A stretch of DNA of 40,019 nucleotides from JABMOW01 sp964409335 (GTDB lineage: Bacteria > Fidelibacterota > Marinisomatia > SCGC-AAA003-L08 > JACNLC01), in assembly GCA_964409335.1 (NCBI GenBank), contig CAYPCW010000022.1:1-40019 (forward strand). The letters run 5' to 3'. The notes beneath the pieces are model-generated. The model saw nothing but the letters and a program-made list of their open reading frames with translations. It had not been told where the DNA came from and searched no databases. The position numbers and the translations under genes are program-made. Shown one piece after another: positions 23,349-31,158 of this stretch. The stretch's first letter is position 1. Each line of letters begins with the position of its first letter.

Positions 23349-24830
23349 TTATTTTACCGGAAAATAAATATTATCAACTTTCTGAACTTTGCCAGCTTCC
23401 AGTAAGTTTTTAGCCAAATATCCTAATTTCATTCTGGTTTCGCCGAGAGGTTTTTCCATTTCAGAAATTCTCACTCCTTTGGGATGTTTATCAATATAAT
23501 CTACAATCCTTTCCTCTAGTGTCAAAGCAACTTTTTGCTCAGGTACTTTCGCAGGATTCTCTTTCACTACTTCAATAGGTGTAACTACTACCGGAGTTTC
23601 CTTTACAGTTGCTACTGGGGGAACTGTTACTGGGGTTTCCTTCATCGCATCAATAGGAATTTCATTTTTTGTTTCCGCATTTTTTTCAGCCTTCTTTGCC
23701 GGTTTAACAAGTTCGGTTTTCTTTATTTGAGCAATAGCATCCTTCATCGCATCAATAGGAATTTCATTTTTTGTTTCCGCATTTTTTTCAGCCTNNNNNN
23801 NNNNNNNNNNNNNNNNNNNNNNNNNNNNNNNNNNNNNNNNNNNNNNNNNNNNNNNNNNNNNNNNNNNNNNNNNNNNNNNNNNNNNNNNNNNNNNCTTTGC
23901 CGGTTTAACAAGTTCGGTTTTCTTTATTTGAGCAATAGCATCCTTCATCTTGTCCCATTCAGCAGAAGCTTCGCTTCTGTCTTTCGAATAACCGCCAATC
24001 ATTCCTGAAGTGGCTTTTTGAATTTCCTTGACTTCTTTGCCAATTCCGTTAATGGCCTCACTGATGCCTTTCATTACCACGTTGTAATCAAGAAGTCTTA
24101 CTGCCTCACCATTTTTAATGTTACTTTGGCTATTAGCAAGTTCACTTCTCATTTTTTTTGCCATCTGTTGATTTTCGTTACCAATTTCCGTCAACCTTTG
24201 TTGGAATCCCATAAGCAACGATTTTGTATAATTAATGCGCTCGGTAAGGTTTTTGCCTAGTTCGACCCTTAGTTCAACTGACATCTCATTGTGCTCGCTA
24301 TCAAACCGGGCAAGCATATCATTGGTGTTTTTAAAGATGCTTAGCACCTCATCATTGATGCTTTTCAAGTCTTTATTAATCGTTTTCATCATGGCATTGA
24401 AATCCTTAATTCTGCCTTTTTCATTTTGTTCCCTGTCCGATCTGCCCTGAACAAAGAATTGATTCAACTCTTCAGCCATTTGTACCCTGTCGCTGGCAAA
24501 TCCATTGAGCATATTAAAGGTAGAAGTTTGAATAGCAGCTACTTCTTTCTGAATGGTTGAGATGGTGCTGTGAATGCTTCCCATTAAATTGCTGTAAGTA
24601 TCCAACCGTTCCTTTTCACTTGTTGCAAGGCCATTTCGTAAAGCAGCAGCATTGGCGTATAATACTTTGGTCATTTCCATGTGATCTTCGCGAAAACCAT
24701 CAAGAGTTTTCTGAACTTCCTTCAAAAAATCTTCATTTCCTTTGGTAAGTTCCTCATTTTCTTTCACCCGTTGCTTGAATGAATTAAGTATCTCTTCACT
24801 CAAATTTTTCATTTCTGAAGCTAGTCCCAT
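23349..24830 (-). CDS. Large coiled-coil protein with 34-aa repeats and a winged-helix-like C-terminus
   Basis: About 493 codons as assembled, including a 100-N gap. Residues 1 to about 310 are heptad-rich helices containing several related segments (AALRNGLATSEKERLDTYSNL; SELANSQSNIKNGEAVRLLDY). Then come tandem 34-residue repeats with DAIAQIKKTELVKPAKKAEK and NAETKNEIPIDAMK, whose number is unknown because of the gap, followed by a proline/valine linker. The last ~55 residues (EERIVDYIDKHPKGVRISEME to VDNIYFPVK) look like a winged-helix domain. It is the third gene after gvpA's promoter. A scaffolding or vesicle-clustering role is possible; no family is named. Confidence 0.75.
   Translation of the reverse strand: MGLASEMKNLSEEILNSFKQRVKENEELTKGNEDFLKEVQKTLDGFREDHMEMTKVLYANAAALRNGLATSEKERLDTYSNLMGSIHSTISTIQKEVAAIQTSTFNMLNGFASDRVQMAEELNQFFVQGRSDREQNEKGRIKDFNAMMKTINKDLKSINDEVLSIFKNTNDMLARFDSEHNEMSVELRVELGKNLTERINYTKSLLMGFQQRLTEIGNENQQMAKKMRSELANSQSNIKNGEAVRLLDYNVVMKGISEAINGIGKEVKEIQKATSGMIGGYSKDRSEASAEWDKMKDAIAQIKKTELVKPAKXXXXXXXXXXXXXXXXXXXXXXXXXXXXXXXXXXAEKNAETKNEIPIDAMKDAIAQIKKTELVKPAKKAEKNAETKNEIPIDAMKETPVTVPPVATVKETPVVVTPIEVVKENPAKVPEQKVALTLEERIVDYIDKHPKGVRISEMEKPLGETRMKLGYLAKNLLEAGKVQKVDNIYFPVK
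23641..23950. repeat. 102-bp tandem repeats around an assembly gap
   Basis: In-frame 102-bp units (34 codons), one complete from about 23643 and the next from 23745, run into the Ns. A partial unit resumes at 23895-23950. The flanks would join in register if the gap held 102n+1 bases, so the copy number is unresolved. Confidence 0.9.
23795..23894. other. 100-N scaffold gap within tandem repeats
   Basis: A gap of conventional 100-N size inside the repeat region of the coiled-coil gene. It most likely reflects collapsed repeats rather than a true 100-base insert. Confidence 0.95.
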
Positions 24831-24884
24831 CTTTTTATCTCCTTTTTATTAATGAATATGTTGTGATATCTCAATTAATTAACA

Positions 24885-25514
24885 CTAGCGGCCACTTGCT
24901 TGTTGGCATGTATTCCATATAATTATTTGATCCTTAATCATTTTTAAATCCTTTACCAGGATATGTTCACCTTTTTTAAGTAAGCTTTCAAGACATCCGG
25001 TTAACAGCTGATGTATCTGCTGGAAATTCTGATATGAATTCATTACAGTTTCTTTTCTCGTTTCCTGCTGTTTTGATAAATGAGAGAGTTGATCTTTGAT
25101 GGCCGTAATTTTTTCGCCTATACCATGTGATGTAATATCATTTAGGCCCAACAAACAGTTCTTTAGTGTCCGGGCCGTTTCTTTCTGTTCTTCAATAAAA
25201 ATTAAAAACTGATGCTGTGCTTCGCTTTCCTTTTCGTCAATCAAATTGAGGATGTCCGACATCATGTTATGGTAGTCTTTTTTGCGCAGGGATACGGTTT
25301 TCGACATGGCTTCACAAAGTTTAGCATTCAAAATGGCCCTTTCATTTTTAAGTTCGTTGATGTGGTTGTGCACATCGTTGAAAAGCTCGTATGAAGATTC
25401 AGTAAGGTTTTCAGAGGACTGGAATGCTGTCTGAATCTTTTGAATCCGATCCTCATAGGAAGTAATGATATTTTCGAAAAAAGAATCTAACTCAATATTT
25501 GGCTTGGTATTCAT
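24885..25514 (-). CDS. Coiled-coil protein directly after gvpA
   Basis: 209 aa, almost entirely helical and charged, with segments such as SYEDRIQKIQTAF, HNHINELKNERAILNAKL, NLIDEKESEAQHQFLIFIEE and IKDQLSHLSKQQETRKE. It has no signal peptide or membrane segment. No family is recognised. It is the second gene of the operon and precedes the larger coiled-coil protein by 54 bp. The two share a style and may interact, perhaps on the vesicle surface, as GvpC-like or GvpT/Q-like helical proteins do elsewhere (inference). Confidence 0.7.
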   Translation of the reverse strand: MNTKPNIELDSFFENIITSYEDRIQKIQTAFQSSENLTESSYELFNDVHNHINELKNERAILNAKLCEAMSKTVSLRKKDYHNMMSDILNLIDEKESEAQHQFLIFIEEQKETARTLKNCLLGLNDITSHGIGEKITAIKDQLSHLSKQQETRKETVMNSYQNFQQIHQLLTGCLESLLKKGEHILVKDLKMIKDQIIIWNTCQQASGR

Positions 25515-25597
25515 AGCAATATATTTTTTTCTAATTTCCAGGGATTATGAGAAATTCTTGGTAAATCATGCTTTCGGCGAAAAACACGGAAAGGATG

Positions 25598-25622
25598 TGT
25601 TAGCAAGAATAACTGCTTAACT
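25598..25622 (-). terminator. Weak hairpin just after gvpA
   Basis: GTTAGCA (25599-25605) pairs with TGCTTAAC (25614-25621) with one bulged base, about 20 bp past the gvpA stop. There is no T tract. It could stabilise gvpA mRNA or attenuate read-through, giving the excess of GvpA over downstream proteins that vesicles need. Confidence 0.3.
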
Positions 25623-25640
25623 GCCTATTTGTTACATGCC

Positions 25641-25847
25641 TTATGCGGCTTTAGCAGTTAATCCGATGGCTTCGGCATACTTGAGGTATGTTTCAACTGA
25701 AGCAACTACTACTCTTGCTTCAATTGCAAGAAGTTCGATACCTACCAATGAAACTCTTACCCATGCATCAACTACGACACCTTTGTCGAGGATACGGTCG
25801 ATCACCTCTACGAGGCTTGATGACCCGATGGTTTTTTCTACTGCCAT
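25641..25847 (-). CDS. gvpA: Major gas vesicle structural protein GvpA
   Basis: 68-aa hydrophobic shell protein that polymerises into the ribbed wall of the gas vesicle. The sequence is canonical: SSSLVEVIDRILDKGVVVDAW, VRVSLVGIELLAIEARVVV, then ASVETYLKYAEAIGLT. A good ribosome site (GGAG, about eight bases before the ATG) precedes it. It is the first gene of the long leftward gas-vesicle operon, 60-75 bp after the predicted sigma-54 transcription start. There is a single gvpA copy; gvpJ and the gvpS-like gene are relatives. Confidence 0.98.
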   Translation of the reverse strand: MAVEKTIGSSSLVEVIDRILDKGVVVDAWVRVSLVGIELLAIEARVVVASVETYLKYAEAIGLTAKAA

Positions 25848-25918
25848 TTTTTAATCTCCTATTATTTTATGTACCGTGCTTTACTTTGAGGGACGGCTTA
25901 CCTCTTTCGTTCAGGACA

Positions 25919-25936
25919 AGGCAAAATACATGCCGC
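25919..25936 (-). promoter_or_regulatory. Sigma-54 (-24/-12) promoter of the gas-vesicle operon
   Basis: On the minus strand, CGGCATGTATTTTGC (25935 to 25921) matches the sigma-54 consensus TGGCACG-N4-TTGC: GG at -24, GC at -12, exactly ten bases between them, and TTGC intact. The start would be near 25909, giving a leader of about 60 nt before gvpA. An NtrC-type activator is encoded directly upstream. Confidence 0.82.
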
Positions 25937-26212
25937 AATTAATTAAATGAATAGTTTTTCGTCCACATTCAGCTAATGTTCTCGTTTATAAGTCAAAAAA
26001 AAATAACTCCTTTTTTCAAAGAAATATCTTGAGTAGTTGGGGATAAAATTCAGAAAGAAAAATTTGAAATAATCGCACACTTGTACTAAAATAAGGCCTG
26101 TATTTGTAACTTTCTTTTGACATCACTACATTTTTACAATAAGATGCTGTTGCCAAAATAAAGATGGCTTACGAAAATGGAAATCATTGGCCGGGTAAAC
26201 AGTTAAACTTCG
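25937..26212. other. AT-rich upstream region between the regulator gene and gvpA
   Basis: No reading frame of interest. The region is AT-rich with A-tracts (for example near 25997), which may give the DNA bending that sigma-54 activation needs. Nothing else specific is seen. Confidence 0.4.
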
Positions 26213-26275
26213 AGGATAATCATCCTTTCAAAGTCCCTAATATCCAACTAACTACCTAAACCACTGTCATGTGGT
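26213..26275. promoter_or_regulatory. Candidate activator-binding palindromes upstream of gvpA
   Basis: Two inverted repeats lie about 290-340 bp upstream of the sigma-54 site, a usual distance for enhancer sites: AGGAT-AATC-ATCCT (26213-26226) and ACCAC-TGTCAT-GTGGT (26260-26275). The second could instead be a weak terminator of the regulator gene ending at 26325. Neither has a T tract. Confidence 0.35.
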
Positions 26276-26324
26276 ATCTGAAGGTTGAATAAATACAATA
26301 GATAATACACATTGGAGGTATACT

Positions 26325-27719
26325 TTATTCTCTTTCAACCTTATTGATGACAATACTATATTTTTTCAATTTTCGGATAAGTACATCGCGGGTTATGCCT
26401 AGTACATCAGCAGTAGCCTGTTGGTTGCATTGGCAATTTTGGAGCGCTTTCCTTATCAATGCTATTTCTGTTCTTTTCAGGTTTAATGATTCTTTAGTTT
26501 CAGGTAATATCTTTCCCAGTTGTTTTACGGGAAAATCGTGTATTCCAAGCAAGTTCCCCTTGCACAGAATAATAGCTCTTTCAGTCATATTTCTTAATTC
26601 CCTTATATTTCCAGGGAAATCATAGGTCAGGAGCGCGCTATAAACCTCCTTTCCTATCCTGATATTTGGTTTATTAAACCTGGTCTTATAATCATCAACA
26701 AAAAAGTCCAATAAAGGTTGTATATCCATGGGTCTTTCTCTGAGCGGAGGTATATGAATATGCAGGGTGTTGAGGCGATGCAGCAAATCGAGCCTGAATT
26801 TCTTTTTCTCAACATTGTTCTCAATATCATGATTGGTGGCAGATAAAATGCGGAAGTCAGTATGAATTGGTGTCGTATCTCCCACCCTGGTGATCACTTT
26901 TTCTTCGGTAGCCCGCAGGATTTTTGCCTGCAAATTAAAGGGCATATCTGCTATTTCATCTAAAAATAAGGTCCCTTCATTACAAACTTCGAAGAACCCC
27001 ATTTTATCTGCAATTGCTCCTGTAAATGAGCCTTTTTTATGGCCAAAAAATTCGCTTTCTAAAAGTGATTCTGTGATGACACTGCTGTTCACCGGACAAA
27101 AAACATGGTTGTTTCGTGTGCTCGAAAAGTGTATAATACGGGCAATATTTTCTTTCCCTGTTCCACTTTCACCTGTAATAAGTACGTTAGCATCGGGATA
27201 ATTTGCAGCGGTTATGGCTTGTTCATAAACGTCTAGTATCTGTGGACTGACGCCAATAAAATGCCGTCCTATCTTTTCTTCAAGGGATTTTGAGATCAGT
27301 GAATTTTTCTCTTCCATTTGCTTCAGCCTTCGTTGTAGCTGAAGATATTTTTTAGTGCGTTCAATTGCAATCTGAATATCGATATGTCTGAAAGGCTTAC
27401 GCAGATAATCAAAGGCGCCAAGTCGCATAGCTTTTATTACCGTATCCATATCGCCGTGAGCCGAAACAACAATAACTTCCATTGCCGGAAACTGAATTTT
27501 TACATCCTGTAATATATCCAGGCCATTTACTCCAGGCAACTGTACATCAAGTATGAGCAGGTCAATTTCGTGCATGGTCCACAATTTACGTGCTTCCCGC
27601 TGTGTGTTTGCCTCAAAAGCCTCAAATCCTGAATTTTGAAAAAACTCACACAATTCTTCAGTAAATTGCTTTTCATCATCGAGAATGAGGATTTTAACTT
27701 TTTTTTCCCCCATTTTCAT
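26325..27719 (-). CDS. NtrC-family sigma-54-dependent response regulator
   Basis: 464 aa in three domains. Receiver, residues about 8-120: acidic pocket DDEK, phosphoacceptor D58 in LLILDVQLPG, switch SAHGD and K108 in LRKPF. AAA+ domain: Walker A GESGTGKE (183-190), a GSFTGA loop (230-235, a variant of the sigma-54-contacting GAFTGA) and LFLDEIADMPFNLQAK. C-terminal Fis-type helix-turn-helix: CNQQATADVLGITRDVLIRKL. It activates sigma-54 promoters when phosphorylated, and the only strong one seen nearby is that of gvpA. It follows the sensor kinase by 8 bp. Confidence 0.96.
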   Translation of the reverse strand: MKMGEKKVKILILDDEKQFTEELCEFFQNSGFEAFEANTQREARKLWTMHEIDLLILDVQLPGVNGLDILQDVKIQFPAMEVIVVSAHGDMDTVIKAMRLGAFDYLRKPFRHIDIQIAIERTKKYLQLQRRLKQMEEKNSLISKSLEEKIGRHFIGVSPQILDVYEQAITAANYPDANVLITGESGTGKENIARIIHFSSTRNNHVFCPVNSSVITESLLESEFFGHKKGSFTGAIADKMGFFEVCNEGTLFLDEIADMPFNLQAKILRATEEKVITRVGDTTPIHTDFRILSATNHDIENNVEKKKFRLDLLHRLNTLHIHIPPLRERPMDIQPLLDFFVDDYKTRFNKPNIRIGKEVYSALLTYDFPGNIRELRNMTERAIILCKGNLLGIHDFPVKQLGKILPETKESLNLKRTEIALIRKALQNCQCNQQATADVLGITRDVLIRKLKKYSIVINKVERE

Positions 27720-27727
27720 TATTTACT

Positions 27728-29665
27728 TTAAATATTTAATGCAATTCTAAATGTTGTACCCTCAAATTGATTGCTCCACACATCAATTGCACCATTCATT
27801 TCTTTGATTATTTGATATGAGATTGACAATCCAAGACCAGTACCCATTCCTGTTTCTTTAGTGGTGTAAAAAGGAAGCATGATATGCTCAATATCATCCT
27901 TGTGTATACCTATACCATTATCAGCTATTTCTATAACAAAGATGTTGTCCTCCCTAAATGTTTTGATTCTGACAAACATATCAAATTTTTCAGCTAGTGT
28001 ACTCTTTCTTTCGAGTAATGCATCTTTGGCATTTAACATTAGATTTAGGATAACCTGTTCAAACTGAAATGTGTTGCCAATAATTACGGGAGGTTTTTCT
28101 TCTAATTGACGGTTAAGGCTAATCGCCAGGTGCTTGAATTGTTCTGATATCATTGATAGGGCATTATTAATACTTGAATTGACATCGAAGCTTGTCAATA
28201 TGTAATTATCGTGGCTTTGCGAAAAGGCCCTGATGTTATCGATGATATTCCTGATCCGGGTAATATTACTAAAAATTTTGTTTGCTTTTTTCTTCAGGTA
28301 ACCTTTATTGATATTTTCAACTTTGTTAGCCCCACTCATAATATTATCCATAATAAGGGAAATTGTATTTAATGGTTGGTTGATTTCATGAGCGATACCA
28401 GAGGCCATTTCTCCAAGGCTGGCCATACGGTCGGCATGGATTTGTTTTGCCTCGATTTTTTTTCTTTGAGAAATATTGCGGATGTTGATCATATAGGAAA
28501 AGGGTATTCCCCCCAATCCCTGTATTAAAGTTGAACTGATTTCACCTAAGAATATAGATTGGTTGTTTCTTCTGAATTTCATCTCTACATTTTGCGAAAT
28601 ACCTTCATTCATTGTTTTTTTAAGTATTTCAACGAGAGTATTTCTTTCTTCAGAAGGAACGAATCTGGAAAAGTGTTTTCCCACTAAATCATCTTGGTTA
28701 TCAATGCCAAATAATTCAAGACCAATTTCGGATACATCAGTAATTAAACCTTTGAGATCTGTTAGTAATATACCATCGGGAGATGCATTCAGCATGGTTT
28801 TATATTTTTCCTCACTTGTTTTCAGTGCCTGCTCTGTCAGTTTTCGTTTGGTAATATCTTTATCAACTCCCTGATACCCTTTAAATACTCCCTCTTCATT
28901 ATAAAAAGCTAATCCATTGGTTTGAAGACAAATCCTTTGGCCATACTTGTCAATACTCCAGTTCTCTAAATCCTTCATTGGTTTCCTGCTTTTTAGTATA
29001 TTAGTGTAAATTGGCCTGAACCAATCGATTTCCTCGGGTGCCATGAAATCAAAAGGTGTTTTCCCAATAATCTCATCACTGGTTAATCCAAAGAAGTCAA
29101 CACTGTTTTTAGAGCTATAGGTGTATGTACCATTTTCATCTATCTCCCAAACCCAATCGGCCATTGTAAACATTAGATTACTAAGCCTTTCTTCGTTTAC
29201 TTTAAATGCATGGTTAATTCTGGATAATTCATCGGCAGTCTCTTTTAATCGTAAAGCATCGTTTCTGATAATCTGTTTCTGGTTGAAAAGATCGAGAAAA
29301 ACCATTACTTTACTTAGTAGAATATCTTTAGTAATTGGTTTTATGATATAATCTACAGCACCCGAATTGTATCCCATTGCAACATCAACTTCGTTGAAAT
29401 GATAGGCCGTAATAAAAATAATGGGAACCTGGCTTTCTGGTCTTACTTCATTAATCTTCCGAGAAAGCTCAAAACCATCCATTTCGGGCATTTGAACATC
29501 AATCAGGGCAAGGGCCATTTCGACACCATCTACTTTTTTCAAAGCTTCTGAACCGGAAAATGCCAGAATGAAGTTAACATCTAAGCCCTTTAGATAGGCT
29601 TTAATTAACAAAAGATTACCTCTTATATCATCAACAATAAGGATGTTTGGTAAAGATTTTATCAT
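27728..29665 (-). CDS. Hybrid sensor kinase: receiver, two PAS domains, NtrB-like kinase
   Basis: 645 aa with no membrane segment, so it senses in the cytoplasm. An N-terminal receiver (about 6-125) has DD at 12-13 and phosphoacceptor D56 in LALIDVQMP. PAS 1 (about 155-275) contains WVWEIDENGTYTYSS and PAS 2 (about 285-400) contains SPDGILLTDLKG. The dimerisation/H-box ASLGEMASGIAHEINQPLN has H426. The ATPase domain has the N box NLMLNAKDAL, then IEIADNGIGI and GTGLGLSISYQI. The partner is clearly the adjacent regulator. PAS input suggests redox, oxygen or a small ligand, but no haem- or flavin-binding residue can be assigned. Confidence 0.95.
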   Translation of the reverse strand: MIKSLPNILIVDDIRGNLLLIKAYLKGLDVNFILAFSGSEALKKVDGVEMALALIDVQMPEMDGFELSRKINEVRPESQVPIIFITAYHFNEVDVAMGYNSGAVDYIIKPITKDILLSKVMVFLDLFNQKQIIRNDALRLKETADELSRINHAFKVNEERLSNLMFTMADWVWEIDENGTYTYSSKNSVDFFGLTSDEIIGKTPFDFMAPEEIDWFRPIYTNILKSRKPMKDLENWSIDKYGQRICLQTNGLAFYNEEGVFKGYQGVDKDITKRKLTEQALKTSEEKYKTMLNASPDGILLTDLKGLITDVSEIGLELFGIDNQDDLVGKHFSRFVPSEERNTLVEILKKTMNEGISQNVEMKFRRNNQSIFLGEISSTLIQGLGGIPFSYMINIRNISQRKKIEAKQIHADRMASLGEMASGIAHEINQPLNTISLIMDNIMSGANKVENINKGYLKKKANKIFSNITRIRNIIDNIRAFSQSHDNYILTSFDVNSSINNALSMISEQFKHLAISLNRQLEEKPPVIIGNTFQFEQVILNLMLNAKDALLERKSTLAEKFDMFVRIKTFREDNIFVIEIADNGIGIHKDDIEHIMLPFYTTKETGMGTGLGLSISYQIIKEMNGAIDVWSNQFEGTTFRIALNI

Positions 29666-29794
29666 CTATTTTGTATTAGCCCCCTAACAACCCGGACATA
29701 ATTATCAATAAAAATTAGCACTACTATCCGAAACTTTAAAAAATGAAAGTGCCTGATAATCTCATATTTTTGTAGTCGACAAAAACTCACATCT
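29666..29794. other. Leader region of the kinase-regulator genes
   Basis: AT-rich intergenic DNA that must hold the promoter of the kinase gene. A perfect 7-bp inverted repeat, TTTTTGT and ACAAAAA around AGTCG (29767-29785), is present. I cannot identify convincing promoter boxes. Confidence 0.4.
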
Positions 29795-30024
29795 ATGATG
29801 AAATTACACAGGCATAGCAAAAATAACAAAAAACCGATATTTCGTCAGGTTTTAGATTTAATCCCAGCATATCTGCTTCGTAGATCGGTGCATAAATTCC
29901 AAACTGACAAAGGGTGTCATAAATACAAGACCTACGACTAATTAGTTACGTTAAGTGAAGTCAAAAAGAACATAAATGCAAAATCGATAAGAAAAGAAAC
30001 CAATCGTAGCCTAATGCTGGTATA
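29795..30024 (+). pseudogene. Remnant of an IS4-type transposase N-terminus
   Basis: The plus-strand frame from ATG 29795 reads MMKLHRHSKNN, KPIFRQVLDLIPAYLLR and KGCHKYKTYD, then a stop at 29939-29941, and continues LVTLSEVKK. KPIFxQxLxLIP followed by KYKTYDxLVT matches the DUF4372 N-terminal domain of IS4-family transposases (T-T-Y-D-x-L-V). The DDE core is absent and an in-frame stop interrupts the conserved motif, so this is a decayed fragment. Confidence 0.7.
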
Positions 30025-30089
30025 AATCCTTTTTTGTCGGTCATAAATTTGTCTCGTTTGTTGATGGTTGTTCTGTCGTCATAGCCTTT

Positions 30090-30228
30090 CCGCTAACGGT
30101 TGAGTGTATGTGCCGTAAGGGATTACGGGCTAATTTCCTGTCCGTTTAACACAAAGTTTTTTAGAAGCACAGACCTTCGATTCACCACTTCACCCGCTAT
30201 TGCCACATACACGCTGTTGGGTGCTGTG
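30090..30228. repeat. Hairpin-forming intergenic repeat after methyltransferase module 1 (attC-like?)
   Basis: Starts CCGCTAACG, then arms GTGTATGTG (30104-30112) and CACATACAC (30204-30212) flank about 90 bp, followed by GCTGTTGGGTGCTGTGG. It lies immediately after the stop of the first methyltransferase. The copy at 33130-33270 shares the CCGCTAACG start and the overall layout. Similar elements recur between cassette-like genes in Bacteroidota as I recall. Function is inferred. Confidence 0.6.
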
Positions 30229-30231
30229 GTC

Positions 30232-31158
30232 TCATTCTTTATCACTTTCAACTGTTATAAATTTCAGTGTTGTTTGTTCTAAAAATGGTTTCAGTCGTCT
30301 TTCTGCAAGGTCAATATACTCTTGTGAAATGTCGTAACCGACAAATTTTCTTTCTGATTTTACTGCCGAAACTGCTGTTGTCCCGCTACCCATAAAGGGG
30401 TCAAGTATTATATCTCCCTTGAATGAATAAAGTTGAATTAGTCTGTATGGTAATTCTTCGGGAAATGGTGCAGGGTGTCCAATTCTTCTTGCACTCTCTG
30501 CATTCATTATCCAAATTGATTTTGTCCATTCCATAAACTGCTCTTTTGAAATGGTATTTTCTTTTTCCTTTTTTTCTCTTTTATAATCACCTTTAGAAAA
30601 AACCAAAATATATTCGTGTATGTCTCTCAATATTGGATTGGCAGCACTTTGCCAACTGCCCCAAGCAGTTGAAGGACTTGCACTTGCTGCTTTATTCCAT
30701 ATAATTTCACCACGCATATTGAAACCAATATCTAACATTATTTTTGAAATGTAATCTGAAAGTGGAATGTATGGTTTTCTACCAAGATTGGCTACATTAA
30801 TACAGGCACGACCACCATTAACAAGCACACGATAAGTTTCTTTGAAAGAATTTTCAAGTAGCTGCAAATATTCTTTTAGAGAAAGGTCATTATCATATTC
30901 TTTTGAAACATTGTAAGGCGGTGAAGTAATCATTAAATGCACTGAATTGTCAGGCAATTCCTTCATATTCTCTGCAGAGCCAAGAATAAATTTATTCACA
31001 AATTCATCTAACAATTTGTTTTCTGTCTTGTCGGTTACTTCTTTACCTTCAAGAGTTGAATACAGTTTTGAGTTGTAAAACTTTGAACTGTCGTGATTAA
31101 TTCTTCCGCTTGTTCCGAATGCACTTGTTTCTGTTCCTTTTTTCATTTTTTTAATCAT
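30232..31158 (-). CDS. DNA methyltransferase (N4-cytosine/N6-adenine, beta class), R-M module 1
   Basis: 308 aa from the ATG at 31158, which overlaps the endonuclease stop (ATGATTAA). The open frame reaches 31221, but that would overlap the endonuclease coding region and is rejected. The catalytic motif IV is TSPPYNVSK (about residue 78), and the SAM-binding motif I DPFMGSGTT is near the C-terminus; that order is the beta class. SPPY is typical of N4-cytosine enzymes but occurs in some N6-adenine ones. STAWGSWQSAANPILRD is a likely target-recognition segment. It presumably protects the site cut by the overlapping endonuclease. Confidence 0.92.
   Translation of the reverse strand: MIKKMKKGTETSAFGTSGRINHDSSKFYNSKLYSTLEGKEVTDKTENKLLDEFVNKFILGSAENMKELPDNSVHLMITSPPYNVSKEYDNDLSLKEYLQLLENSFKETYRVLVNGGRACINVANLGRKPYIPLSDYISKIMLDIGFNMRGEIIWNKAASASPSTAWGSWQSAANPILRDIHEYILVFSKGDYKREKKEKENTISKEQFMEWTKSIWIMNAESARRIGHPAPFPEELPYRLIQLYSFKGDIILDPFMGSGTTAVSAVKSERKFVGYDISQEYIDLAERRLKPFLEQTTLKFITVESDKE

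Noticed and set aside
23641..23950. 102-bp repeats as a possible regulatory or CRISPR repeat
   Set aside because: They are in frame with, and code for, the 34-aa repeats of the coiled-coil protein.
26260..26275. Rho-independent terminator of the NtrC-type gene
   Set aside because: A 5-bp stem without a following T tract is too weak; kept only as a candidate binding site.
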